In this document: positions 52,357-61,430 of the stretch, piece by piece | How positions within the stretch are numbered: the stretch's first letter is position 1 | Layout of the letters: each line of letters starts with the position of its first letter | Source: Candidatus Nucleicultrix amoebiphila FS5 | GTDB lineage: Bacteria; Pseudomonadota; Alphaproteobacteria; Caedimonadales; Nucleicultricaceae | Reading direction: 5' to 3' | Assembly (NCBI RefSeq): GCF_002117145.1 | Contig: NZ_CP008743.1 | Location: 434,001-498,000 of the forward strand | DNA: 64,000 nt | Notes under the pieces: model-generated | Databases searched by the model: none | What the model saw: the letters and a program-made list of their open reading frames with translations, nothing else | What the model was told of the DNA's origin: nothing | Translations under genes and position numbers: made by a program

Positions 52357-52436
52357 TTTAAAATCAAGACCTTTTTCATTTTTCAGATTTTGTTATCATG
52401 GGGGCGTGCAGTTTCCAAAAATATGCGCTTCAATTA
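52357..52436. repeat. Upstream block duplicated before a paralogue gene
   Basis: Second copy of the 51527-51604 block, with the -10-like TATCAT at 52394-52399, and located before the 52455 gene. The two copies keep order and spacing of TTTAAAATCAA, the T-rich stretch, the TTTTGTTAT(G/C)AT box and CAATTA. Confidence 0.7.
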
Positions 52437-52454
52437 AACTTAAGGGAGAGATGT

Positions 52455-53531
52455 ATGAAAAACATCACAAAACGATTTACACTACTAATCTTTGCGCTCA
52501 GCTTATGCGCCGTTAACGTTAATAATCCGGCCCAAGCTACCGATACACTTGCTCAAGAAAATCAAGATGACTCTCGACGCAAGAAAACAAAAGTTTCTAA
52601 AAATGTTCTTACCCCCCAGGATGATGCCACTGCGAAAAAAGAGCCGTCTAAGTCTAAGACAAAACAATGTTGGGATGGCACATGCTTTGTAATAACGTGG
52701 CCCTTTATAAAATTTTGGGACCTAATTACTTATCCTGTTCGTTGGTATTACGCTACTCCTGCGAATTCCACAAAAAAACCTGACGAGATTCAGCCCCAAA
52801 TTCCTTCTGGTCACCTTGCAAAGACCGAAGAAGAAGATAAGCAAGGAACAGGTCAACCAAAGAACACAGAAGCCGATGATGATCAAAACTCAAAAAGCAA
52901 AGACGGGAAGCAAGATACTGACGCAGAGCAAATAAAGGGGACTCTTGAAGACGATCGTCAGTCAGAAAATCCTTCCGGCCAACGTGCAAGTACTGAGAAA
53001 GAAGATGATCAAGAAGAAGGACAAGCAGCCGACGATGATCAAAACTCAAAAAGTAAAGACGGGAAGCAAGGCACTGATGTACAGCAAATAGAGGCTGATC
53101 CTGAAGAAGATCAGAGTGCAAGACAAAAGGAAACAGGGGGCGATGGAAACAAAGAATCAGAAAATGATGAAAAAGAATCTCAGAAAGCAAGCGCTTCTGC
53201 AGAAGAATCATTAGGAGAAGCCGCTCAATCTCAGGGTTCCGAAGAGAAAGGCTTTATAAAAAGAACAGATGTTTCTTTTGAAGAAAAAAGTGAGCCGAGC
53301 AGTCCCTATCAGACTCCTCTAAAATCAGGAGTAAAAAAGAGTGTAAAAAAACGCCCTCTAATGACTCCTGAGACTCCTCCCAGAAGATCTCCTCGAAATC
53401 ATCATCTTACACCTACAAACTATTATCAATCCGATACAAAAAAAACACCCACTAAAAGCACGAAGAAAAAAAATGTTGTTCATCAGGGAACTCCCCATCC
53501 AAAATCAGGACGCATAACTTCTCCTAAGTAA
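52455..53531 (+). CDS. Secreted low-complexity protein with basic SP/TP-rich tail
   Basis: A 358-residue protein from ATG 52455 behind GGGAGAG; the extended frame to 52398 is not supported. Signal peptide: FTLLIFALSLCAVNV. The aromatic motif CFVITWPFIKFWDLITYPV is shared with the preceding gene. The middle (about residues 115-285) is disordered and acidic, with an internal duplication of ADDDQNSKSKDGKQ. The last ~80 residues are basic, with many SP/TP motifs ('RPLMTPETPPRRSPRNH', 'KKTPTKSTKKKN'), resembling nuclear-targeting segments. It lacks the shared YYK..FC module. A host-directed role is inference. Confidence 0.7.
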   Translation: MKNITKRFTLLIFALSLCAVNVNNPAQATDTLAQENQDDSRRKKTKVSKNVLTPQDDATAKKEPSKSKTKQCWDGTCFVITWPFIKFWDLITYPVRWYYATPANSTKKPDEIQPQIPSGHLAKTEEEDKQGTGQPKNTEADDDQNSKSKDGKQDTDAEQIKGTLEDDRQSENPSGQRASTEKEDDQEEGQAADDDQNSKSKDGKQGTDVQQIEADPEEDQSARQKETGGDGNKESENDEKESQKASASAEESLGEAAQSQGSEEKGFIKRTDVSFEEKSEPSSPYQTPLKSGVKKSVKKRPLMTPETPPRRSPRNHHLTPTNYYQSDTKKTPTKSTKKKNVVHQGTPHPKSGRITSPK

Positions 53532-53547
53532 AATTTTTAGATCTTAA

Positions 53548-53583
53548 AAAGATAAAAGGCCGCTTTCGCGGCCTTTTATCTTT
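53548..53583. terminator. Bidirectional terminator
   Basis: Perfect 16 bp stem AAAGATAAAAGGCCGC/GCGGCCTTTTATCTTT (53548-53563 and 53568-53583) with loop TTTC, between the convergent secreted-protein gene and the tricorn-like gene. The A/T ends supply a U tract for either direction. Confidence 0.93.
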
Positions 53584-53608
53584 GATCACTTCATGCCTTT
53601 TTTACGAC

Positions 53609-56600
53609 TCACTTCGAACGCAGACTCTTTGGTAATGATAAATTGGGACGTGACCCAGCATCAGGTAATTGTTCTTTAGGCGTTTTTTTCATGATTTTAG
53701 ACAACTCTTCTAGGCCTCGATCCAGCTGAGGATCGCGATTGCCTCGATAGTCAGCGGGCGTAAATTCCACAAAAATATCCGGATCAACACCTCGGTTTTC
53801 AACACTCCAACCCACATCTTTAAACCAGAAAGAAAACTCGGGTTGGGTTGTCATCCCACCATCGACTAATGGATTAGTAGGATTTATGCCAATGATCCCT
53901 CCCCAGGTACGTTTGCCAACGGAAGGACCCAGTTTCATAAGACGAAAAGCCTGGGCAAACATATCGCCATCGGATCCCGCATACTCATTAATAAGAGAGA
54001 CCATAGGTCCCATGGGCGCATGTTCAGGATAAGGCACAAGACCATTCCAACGACTGACGTCATAACCTAAGCGTCTACGCGCAAGCTTTTCGAGAATCAA
54101 GGGGGATACTGACCCACCCCCATTATAACGAATGTCAACGATTAACCCTTCTCTTTCGCTTTCATCGAGGAAGTAACGATGGAATTCAGAGAATCCTTTG
54201 GACGACATATCAGGGATATGAACATAACCAACCCGTCCTTTAGATTTTTTATGAACATAGGCTCGGTTATTTTCAACCCAATCACGATAGCGCGGCTCAA
54301 AATCACTCCCTAAAGTTTTGACTGTCACATAACGTTTATTTTTTCCTGTCTTATCACTTACTTCTAGGGTCACCTGTTGATGAGCCTGATGAACAAGAAG
54401 AGAGGCCGGCGGTTTTTCTACACTTAACGTTCGTCCATTAATTTTCCTCAGTAACTCTCCCTCTTTCACATTGACACCTGGTTGCACGAGAGGAGAACTA
54501 TGAGATGGATTCCAAACATCCCCTTTGACAATATCATGAATAGTATAGGCTTTTTGTTTAGGATTGAGTGTGAGACTAGCAGCCAAATTCCCCACTTCCC
54601 AAAAGGGCGGATGCTTCACATCACCTCCAAATACATAGGCATGGGATGTCCCCAACTCACCTTGCATTTCCCACAGCAGGTCGTTCAACTCACTGCGATT
54701 AGAGATCCTATCCAACAAAGGAAAATAACGATGATAAACCTTTGCCCAATCAATTTTGGACATATCCTCAGCCCAAAAATAATCGCGTTGTAAACGCCAA
54801 GCTTCTTTAAAAACTTGCTGCCATTCTAGAGGGGGGTTTACCGATACCCGGATACGACTTAAATCAACCCACCCTGACTTACGATTAGCCGATGAATTGT
54901 CCTCTTCATCAGGTTTTTCATCAGCCTTAAAAACTCTGAGACGATTTTGATTATTACGATAGGCTAAATTTCGACCATCTAGAGATACTTCAAAATGAGT
55001 TACATTGTTTGCAACAACGTCGACTTTCAATGTTTCAAAATCGAAAGCTTCCAAAAGACCACAAGAATTTTCGTCGCTCTCATCGTTTTCCAAAGTTCCT
55101 TCAATAGGCCAATGTAAGAACAAAGCTTTACCAGCAACCGCTCCCACACCTCCATAAATACCATCGGGCACAGGAAAAGCTTGCAGACGATCTTCAATTC
55201 CTTCGAAATCAATTTTAACAGTCGTATCTTTAGATTTTTTCTTCTCTTTTTTATCTTTTTTCTCTTCATCCTCAACCAAAGATTTTGCCTTCAACATAAA
55301 TGGTGATGGAGCATCTTTCTGTAAAAGAATCAGATATGGCCGCATTCCCCTTGGAAATCCAAGCTCGAAATGTAAAGAATCCCATGTGGGATCAAATTGA
55401 CGATAAGAAAGAAAATAGAGATATTTTCCCTGAGGATCAAAGACAGGACAGACATCTCTTAAAACGGGTCTTGTTACTTTGTGAATTTTTTTATTTTTAA
55501 TCTCAACGATTTTTATAATCGTTGTAATACGCGTTTCCGAAGCGCTATAAGCAACATAACGACCATCCGGTGACCAGGATACTCCATTAACCTTGGCAAA
55601 AGAGCTTTTATCAAGAAGCTTTGTTTTCCAAGTTTTTAAATCCACATGCATCAGTTCATTGCGATGATTGGTAAAAACGACTTCGTCGTTTTTTGGGCTC
55701 GGGACTAAAGCTAAGATACGTCCAAAATCCTTTTTAGGGGATTTCCTAACCAGGTTAGTATGTTCAGCATTATAAATTTCAAGACCGTCTTCCCCCGATT
55801 GATCGCTAACCATTAAAATATGTTTACCATCTTTCAACCAAACACCATGACGATAACGTACACCATCGGGTTCACCAAATTGAAGCACTGGCCCTTCCCA
55901 GTTACTAAAAACAAATCCTTTTCCGCGGGTAATAACTTGTAAATGATGTCCCTTAGGATGAAGCGCATAACTTTCTAAATAGCGCTTGGGGTAAACAAAT
56001 TTACGTGAGCGTTCAGATCTTGGACTATGATACGCGATCGAAACCTTTTGACTCTTATTTTTTTCAATATCAAAAACATACAGATCAGCCCCTGCTTGAT
56101 AGACAATACGATGACCATCTGTTGCTTGGTGACGAACATAGTAGTCCATGTGATGCGTATGACGCTTCAGGTCTTTTCCATCAATTTTACACGAATAAAG
56201 ATTTCCAACACCTTCGTGGTCAGAGGCAAAATAAATACGATCCTTAATCCATAAAGGTCTGGCTAAATCGCTCTCGAGCGTAATTAAAGACTTAAATTGA
56301 CCATTGCCTTTCACGTCAATCCAGATTTCTCCAGCAGTGCCTCCTCGATAACGTTTCCAAAAACCGTATTCACGATAACCATGTCTTTGAATAACGATGC
56401 CTGGCCCCCCTTCTCTTTGACGATCAATAAAATTGATGGGACCCAACTTTAAAGATTCAGGATTTTGGCCAAGATTTCTTAAAAGGTACCCAATGTTGCA
56501 TCTTTGAAAAGGCTGCCCAGCAGAACAGCCCAAGTAAATACCTTCTTTCCCCCAATGATGCACTTTGACCAAATCACCTAGGAATGTCAGGCGCTTTACC

Positions 56601-56830
56601 GCACCACCTTCTTTTGGCGTTATATATACTTCTGTAGGTCCTTCATCACTACCGGCAAAAGCTATAGTTTTTCCATCTGGTGAAAAAACGGGTGATGTCA
56701 CAGTACCAAGACCAGTAGTTAATCGAACAGCTGTCCCGCCCTTTGCAGGCACAGACCAGAGATCATCTTCACTCACAAAAATCAGAGTATCTTTAAAAAT
56801 AGCGGGGTATCGGTAATATCCTTGGGTCAT
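53609..56830 (-). CDS. Tricorn-like protease (S41 family)
   Basis: A 1073-residue protease (ATG 56830; an upstream ATG at 56875 is less likely). The N-terminal third and middle form beta-propellers with repeats such as 'PVFSPDGKTIAFAGSDEG' and 'VSWSPDGRYVAYSASE'. A C1 helical region 'LQRDYFWAEDMSKIDWAKVY' leads to a PDZ-like domain and the tail-specific protease core. The core has 'VGYVHIPDMSSKGFSEFHR', DIRYNGGGSVS and the nucleophile serine in NEYAGSDGDMF. Tricorn degrades peptides. A cytosolic location is likely, since no signal peptide is evident. A lysine-rich insertion interrupts the second propeller. Confidence 0.93.
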   Translation of the reverse strand: MTQGYYRYPAIFKDTLIFVSEDDLWSVPAKGGTAVRLTTGLGTVTSPVFSPDGKTIAFAGSDEGPTEVYITPKEGGAVKRLTFLGDLVKVHHWGKEGIYLGCSAGQPFQRCNIGYLLRNLGQNPESLKLGPINFIDRQREGGPGIVIQRHGYREYGFWKRYRGGTAGEIWIDVKGNGQFKSLITLESDLARPLWIKDRIYFASDHEGVGNLYSCKIDGKDLKRHTHHMDYYVRHQATDGHRIVYQAGADLYVFDIEKNKSQKVSIAYHSPRSERSRKFVYPKRYLESYALHPKGHHLQVITRGKGFVFSNWEGPVLQFGEPDGVRYRHGVWLKDGKHILMVSDQSGEDGLEIYNAEHTNLVRKSPKKDFGRILALVPSPKNDEVVFTNHRNELMHVDLKTWKTKLLDKSSFAKVNGVSWSPDGRYVAYSASETRITTIIKIVEIKNKKIHKVTRPVLRDVCPVFDPQGKYLYFLSYRQFDPTWDSLHFELGFPRGMRPYLILLQKDAPSPFMLKAKSLVEDEEKKDKKEKKKSKDTTVKIDFEGIEDRLQAFPVPDGIYGGVGAVAGKALFLHWPIEGTLENDESDENSCGLLEAFDFETLKVDVVANNVTHFEVSLDGRNLAYRNNQNRLRVFKADEKPDEEDNSSANRKSGWVDLSRIRVSVNPPLEWQQVFKEAWRLQRDYFWAEDMSKIDWAKVYHRYFPLLDRISNRSELNDLLWEMQGELGTSHAYVFGGDVKHPPFWEVGNLAASLTLNPKQKAYTIHDIVKGDVWNPSHSSPLVQPGVNVKEGELLRKINGRTLSVEKPPASLLVHQAHQQVTLEVSDKTGKNKRYVTVKTLGSDFEPRYRDWVENNRAYVHKKSKGRVGYVHIPDMSSKGFSEFHRYFLDESEREGLIVDIRYNGGGSVSPLILEKLARRRLGYDVSRWNGLVPYPEHAPMGPMVSLINEYAGSDGDMFAQAFRLMKLGPSVGKRTWGGIIGINPTNPLVDGGMTTQPEFSFWFKDVGWSVENRGVDPDIFVEFTPADYRGNRDPQLDRGLEELSKIMKKTPKEQLPDAGSRPNLSLPKSLRSK

Positions 56831-56964
56831 TATTTTCTCTTTATGTTTTTTATTGATTTTACAAGAAAATCTCACCTTAGTCTATTTTCCTCGTGGAAAT
56901 CTGTGACAATTACAAGTATTCTAGAAACATTATTAAGAGAGCTTTAACGAAAGGATGATTACCA

Positions 56965-57477
56965 GTGCGCCACTTTAATTATGACGCCATGGTCCACGAT
57001 GCCCTTTTAGGGATTGTAAAGAGTTGCTTACGATTTGTTGAAAAGAACGGTCTTCCTGGCAACAACCATTTTTATGTAACCTTCAACACCAATCGTGAAG
57101 ATGTTATCATTCCTCAAGAACTACGAGATTCTAATCCGGAAGAAGTGACGATCGTTTTACAACATCAATTTTGGGATTTGCACGTATTTGATGATCATTT
57201 TGAGGTGGTGCTTTCTTTTCAAGATCGTTACGAAAAAATTTCCATTCCATTTTCTGCCTTGGTGAGCTTTTTGGACCCATCTTCAAACTTTGGCCTACAA
57301 TTTATTCCGGACCTTAGTGAAGAAGAGAAAAAGAAACAAGAATCCACCAAGAAACAAACTGAACCTGCAAAATCTAAAGGCAAAGATAAAGAAAAAGGAA
57401 AGACACCAAAGTCCAAGGGTGATGAACCTCAACCGCAGAATAACATTATAAGTCTTGATTCTTTCAGAAAGAAATAA
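56965..57477 (+). CDS. sspB: ClpXP adaptor SspB-family protein
   Basis: A 170-residue SspB of the alphaproteobacterial type, which delivers ssrA-tagged proteins to ClpXP. 'NYDAMVHDALLGIVKSCLRF', 'NHFYVTFNTNREDVIIP' and 'VTIVLQHQFWDLHVFDD' are characteristic. The Lys/Glu-rich linker and end 'IISLDSFRKK' form the ClpX-binding tail. Start is GTG 56965 with AAGGA upstream. Divergent from the tricorn gene, upstream of peptide deformylase. Confidence 0.9.
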   Translation: MRHFNYDAMVHDALLGIVKSCLRFVEKNGLPGNNHFYVTFNTNREDVIIPQELRDSNPEEVTIVLQHQFWDLHVFDDHFEVVLSFQDRYEKISIPFSALVSFLDPSSNFGLQFIPDLSEEEKKKQESTKKQTEPAKSKGKDKEKGKTPKSKGDEPQPQNNIISLDSFRKK

Positions 57478-57478
57478 A

Positions 57479-58072
57479 ATGTATGCAGATAAAAAATATC
57501 CAGGACTAATGACAACAGGTAACGACGAACAAAACACCCTCCATAAAAAAACTGAGTTGTTTAGCAACCCCACATCTGACGAACCAAAAGCTCTGTGCCA
57601 AAAAATGATTCAGTTTAGAAAAGAAGTTTTGGGGGGAGGTGCGGGCCTCTCTGCTCCGCAAATTGGTATCTCTAAAGCAGCCTTCATTTATACAAGCGAT
57701 CGTACAGATGAAAATTTAAAATCCGTTGTTAATCCCACATTTAAACCCATGGGTGAAGAGATGATTTTCGGGTGGGAAGCTTGTTTTTCAATTCCTTTGA
57801 CTGCCGTGAAAGTTCCTCGCTGGCGACTTATTGAGGCTCGCTACTGGACTACGGATGGACATTTTCACCAAGAGGTTCTCGAAGATTTTGAAGCCCGGGT
57901 CTTTCAACACGAGACAGATCACATCAAAGGACGTCTCACGCTCGATCACCCAGGCGTAGAAGTCAAAACGTTTGAAGACGCTGAAAGCTTTCAAGCTTTT
58001 ATGCAGACAGTTCATTCAGAAGACGCTAAAACTTATAAGAAAAATTCTCTTTTAAAGGAAGCCGTTTCATGA
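57479..58072 (+). CDS. def: Peptide deformylase
   Basis: A 197-residue metalloenzyme that removes formyl groups from nascent proteins. The three family motifs are present as GAGLSAPQIG, EACFS (usual EGCLS, metal cysteine kept) and QHETDHIKG (HExxH). Start ATG 57479 directly follows the sspB stop codon. The deviant motif 2 places it among the less conserved type-III/divergent deformylases; another copy may be the housekeeping enzyme. Four bases overlap with the VOC gene. Confidence 0.88.
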   Translation: MYADKKYPGLMTTGNDEQNTLHKKTELFSNPTSDEPKALCQKMIQFRKEVLGGGAGLSAPQIGISKAAFIYTSDRTDENLKSVVNPTFKPMGEEMIFGWEACFSIPLTAVKVPRWRLIEARYWTTDGHFHQEVLEDFEARVFQHETDHIKGRLTLDHPGVEVKTFEDAESFQAFMQTVHSEDAKTYKKNSLLKEAVS

Positions 58073-58470
58073 TTGATCATGCCTCATTCTCAGTGAATAA
58101 TTTTAGTGAAAGTCTAAATTTTTACGACAAAACACTTAAACTCATTGGTTATGAACGTTTAATGACGTTTGATACTGAAGATGTTCAAGCTGCAGGATAT
58201 GGTAAAAATAATAAACCTGATTTTTGGATTAGTCCTCAAGGGAGTCCTGAAGAACAAATTGGGCAAGCGCGTGGTGTTCATCTCGCTTTTCAAGCACCAG
58301 ATGTGTTGTCAATTAAGCGTTGGTATAACAAATGTTTAGAGTTAGGCGGACTTGACAATGGCGCACCTGGTCCACGACCAGAATATCATGAAGGGTATTA
58401 CGCGGCTTTTATCATCGATCCAAATGGATGGCGCATTGAAGCAGTGATCCATGATTATAAGGAGAAATAA
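58069..58470 (+). CDS. VOC-superfamily (glyoxalase-fold) protein
   Basis: A 133-residue protein starting in an ATGA overlap with the deformylase gene. 'MIDHASFSVNNFSESLNFYD' starts the fold with a metal-ligand histidine; 'ARGVHLAFQAPD' supplies another and 'YYAAFIIDPNGWRIEAVIHD' the terminal glutamate ligand. Such lactoylglutathione-lyase-like proteins have varied activities. This subfamily is often annotated only as VOC family. Confidence 0.88.
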   Translation: MIDHASFSVNNFSESLNFYDKTLKLIGYERLMTFDTEDVQAAGYGKNNKPDFWISPQGSPEEQIGQARGVHLAFQAPDVLSIKRWYNKCLELGGLDNGAPGPRPEYHEGYYAAFIIDPNGWRIEAVIHDYKEK

Positions 58471-58515
58471 CGAATACCCTTTGCCACCCTTAAAAAAACA
58501 TAAAACGTTGGTAAA

Positions 58516-60021
58516 ATGGATAAAGAATCGCTACTGAAAGTCCTAGGCTTAGGACACCTTGTTGGGAAAAACCCCTCTCTCGACGTTCATTCTCCTATTG
58601 ATGGCGCCTTATTGGCGAAGGTAACACTTACCACTTCTCAAGAAACGCAAGAAGCAATTCACAGAGCCTTAGAAGCTTTTGAAATTTGGCGTGCTGTCCC
58701 TGCACCAAAAAGAGGAATGCTTATGCGTCTTTTTGCAGACGAGTTACGTCACCATAAAGAGGCGCTAGGAACACTTGTCACCCTCGAAAATGGTAAAATC
58801 CTTCAAGAAGGTCTGGGGGAAGTACAAGAAATGATCGATATAGCCGATTTTGTTGTCGGTCTTTCAAGACAACTTTATGGTCTGACGATTGCCTCAGAAC
58901 GTCCTGCCCATAAAATGTTGGAAACTTGGCATCCTTTAGGACCTATTGGTGTGATTTCGCCTTTTAATTTTCCCGTTGCTGTATGGTGTTGGAATTTTGC
59001 TTTAGCGATTGTTTGTGGTGATCCTGTCATTTGGAAACCTTCTGAAAAAACACCCTTAACAGCTCTTGCTGTTGTCACTTTGTTTAAGCGCGCTCTTTCA
59101 AAATTTAGCGAAGCGCCTCCTTCACTTCTTGAGATTGTCATTGGAGGAAAAGACTGTACTTTAAAACTTTTAGAAAGCCCTCACCTGCCTCTTATCAGTG
59201 CCACTGGGAGCACAAATATGGGACGCACTATTGCTCCCATTGTTGCTCAACGTTTTGGACGATTAATTTTAGAATTGGGGGGCAATAATGGGATGATTTT
59301 AACGCCAAGTGCTGACCTTTCTTTAGCTTTAAAAGCAATTCTTTTTAGTGCCATAGGCACAGCAGGTCAAAGATGTACTTCCTTAAGACGCTTAATTATC
59401 CATGAATCTCTTTTAGATACTTTTCTACCCAAACTTCAAAAACACTATCAAAGCATTAAGATTGGGGATCCTTTAAAAGACACTACATTAGTTGGCCCTC
59501 TCATTGATGAACACGCTTTTGAAAAAATGCAGCAAGCCCTGCAAGCTGCTCAACAACAAGGTGGCACAGTTTTTGGCGGCGAACGCGTTTTGGAAGAAGA
59601 GTATCCTCGTGCTTATTATGTCAAACCAGCTATCGTAAGAATGCCAACTCAAACAGATATCGTCAAAACTGAAACATTTGCCCCAATCTTGTATGTGATC
59701 TCATACAAAAATTTTGCAGATGCTTTAGAAATGCACAATGATGTTCCCCAGGGACTTTCCTCCTGTATTTTTACCAATGATTTAAGAGAAGCTGAGCTAT
59801 TTCTATCAAGTCAAGGCAGTGATTGCGGAATCGCGAATGTTAACATTGGTCCAAGTGGTGCCGAAATAGGAGGTGCCTTTGGCGGCGATAAAGAAAGCGG
59901 AGGTGGTCGTGAAGCTGGTTCTGATTGTTGGAAAACGTATATGCGTCGCGCAACCAACACGATTAATTTTTCATCCTCTCTTCCTTTAGCTCAAGGTATC
60001 AAATTTGGAGAAAATAACTGA
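58516..60021 (+). CDS. ALDH7-type aldehyde dehydrogenase (aminoadipate-semialdehyde)
   Basis: A 501-residue NAD-dependent aldehyde dehydrogenase. The catalytic cysteine is in [13 protein letters not shown], the general-base glutamate in [10 protein letters not shown], and the substrate specificity region '[20 protein letters not shown]' (in parts) identifies the ALDH7/antiquitin type. ALDH7 oxidises alpha-aminoadipate semialdehyde in lysine breakdown. The stop codon overlaps the start of a glutaryl-CoA dehydrogenase gene, so both steps of lysine catabolism are co-expressed. Confidence 0.92.
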   Translation: MDKESLLKVLGLGHLVGKNPSLDVHSPIDGALLAKVTLTTSQETQEAIHRALEAFEIWRAVPAPKRGMLMRLFADELRHHKEALGTLVTLENGKILQEGLGEVQEMIDIADFVVGLSRQLYGLTIASERPAHKMLETWHPLGPIGVISPFNFPVAVWCWNFALAIVCGDPVIWKPSEKTPLTALAVVTLFKRALSKFSEAPPSLLEIVIGGKDCTLKLLESPHLPLISATGSTNMGRTIAPIVAQRFGRLILELGGNNGMILTPSADLSLALKAILFSAIGTAGQRCTSLRRLIIHESLLDTFLPKLQKHYQSIKIGDPLKDTTLVGPLIDEHAFEKMQQALQAAQQQGGTVFGGERVLEEEYPRAYYVKPAIVRMPTQTDIVKTETFAPILYVISYKNFADALEMHNDVPQGLSSCIFTNDLREAELFLSSQGSDCGIANVNIGPSGAEIGGAFGGDKESGGGREAGSDCWKTYMRRATNTINFSSSLPLAQGIKFGENN

Positions 60022-61193
60022 TGACGTCCCATTGGAGTGATTTATTTAGTTTTGAATCTGAGCTGAAAGAAGAAGAACATATTTTAAGAGATACTGCCAG
60101 GCGGTTTGCACAAGAAAAATTGATGCCCCGCATTTTAGAAGCGCATCGTCATGAGACTTTTGATCCCTATGTTTTAGAAGAACTCGGTGCGTTAGGATTC
60201 CTGGGCATGACATTAAAGACCGATACAGAGCCAGGCGCTTCTTATATTTCCTACGGATTAGTTGCCCAAGAACTGGAACGCGTAGACTCAAGTTATCGTT
60301 CTCTTTTAAGTGTACAGTCATCTCTTGTTATGGGGGCCATCAGTGCCTTTGGTTCTGAGGAACACTGCCAAAAATATCTCCCAGGGTTAAGACAAGGAAA
60401 ACGTGTTGGCTGCTTTGGTCTCACTGAACCAAATCATGGCTCTGATCCAAACCACATGGAAAGCACAGCCCAAAAGACACCACACGGTTGGAAGCTTAAA
60501 GGCGCAAAGACTTGGATTACGAATAGTCCTATTGCTGATATTCTCATTGTTTGGGCAAAAGATGAAAAAGGAGAGATTAGGGGTTTTATCTTAGAAAAGA
60601 ATATGAAGGGCCTTTCCACGCCAAAAATTGAAGGAAAATTTAGCTTGCGGGCATCTATCACAGGCTCAATTTTTATGGATGATATCATGGTCGGTGAAGA
60701 ACAACTCTTGCCTAAAACGCAAGGTCTAAAATCCGTTCTGAATTGTCTTAACAATGCACGCTATAGCATTGCTTGGGGTGTTTTAGGAAGTGCTGAATTT
60801 TGCTGGCACCAAGTGCGGCAATATGTTCTTGAACGCAAACAGTTTGGCAGGCCGTTGGCCTCCAATCAATTGATTCAAATGAAGCTTGCTCATATGCAGA
60901 CAGAAATTCTGATTGCACGTGAAGCCACTTTAAGAGCAGGGAGACTAAAAGATGAAGGACAGTGCTCTCCCGAACTTATTTCTCTCCTCAAACGCAACAA
61001 TTGTACCAAAGCTCTCGACATCGCACGTCTTGCAAGAGACATGCACGGAGCGAATGGAATTTCAGATGAATATCATATCATTCGCCATGTATTAAATCTT
61101 GAGGCGGTCAATACTTATGAAGGAACGGCCGATATCCATGGGCTGATTTTAGGAAAAGATCAAACAAACATTTCTGCGTTTGGCGAACACTAA
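60021..61193 (+). CDS. gcdH: Glutaryl-CoA dehydrogenase
   Basis: A 390-residue FAD acyl-CoA dehydrogenase that oxidises and decarboxylates glutaryl-CoA to crotonyl-CoA. '[19 protein letters not shown]', '[18 protein letters not shown]' and '[19 protein letters not shown]' are typical of the glutaryl-CoA type. The catalytic base lies in '[20 protein letters not shown]'. Start ATG 60021 overlaps the ALDH7 stop codon. Confidence 0.93.
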   Translation: MTSHWSDLFSFESELKEEEHILRDTARRFAQEKLMPRILEAHRHETFDPYVLEELGALGFLGMTLKTDTEPGASYISYGLVAQELERVDSSYRSLLSVQSSLVMGAISAFGSEEHCQKYLPGLRQGKRVGCFGLTEPNHGSDPNHMESTAQKTPHGWKLKGAKTWITNSPIADILIVWAKDEKGEIRGFILEKNMKGLSTPKIEGKFSLRASITGSIFMDDIMVGEEQLLPKTQGLKSVLNCLNNARYSIAWGVLGSAEFCWHQVRQYVLERKQFGRPLASNQLIQMKLAHMQTEILIAREATLRAGRLKDEGQCSPELISLLKRNNCTKALDIARLARDMHGANGISDEYHIIRHVLNLEAVNTYEGTADIHGLILGKDQTNISAFGEH

Positions 61194-61209
61194 CGCTTAT
61201 ATCTACGTG

Positions 61210-61314
61210 CTATCGAAATAATGAATGTGAAATGGCTTCTGAGGACATAAAACCTGTAAGAAGCCCTAATCCAAGCCCCACAGGAATTGCCACAAACTTT
61301 AACCAATACCGCAT
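61210..61314 (-). CDS. 34-residue single-TM protein
   Basis: A tiny gene (ATG 61314 to TAG 61210) behind a very strong GGAGGA ribosome site seven bases upstream. The product MRYWLKFVAIPVGLGLGLL (start shown) has one hydrophobic segment of about 20 residues and a short polar tail. It has no link to the convergent gcdH gene. It may be a small membrane regulator. No known homologue recalled. Confidence 0.5.
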   Translation of the reverse strand: MRYWLKFVAIPVGLGLGLLTGFMSSEAISHSLFR

Positions 61315-61430
61315 CCTGGTTCCTCCAGTCTTTTTGTGCTGTAATCAGTTATAAAGAAATTTAGTTAATTTTTAGTTGTCAAAAAGGGATATTGGGTTAA
61401 TGATCGGTAAATTTTTGATCAAAATCAACT

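Noticed and set aside
57455-57478. Earlier start of peptide deformylase
   Set aside because: It would lie inside the sspB gene and lacks a ribosome site, whereas ATG 57479 follows the stop directly.
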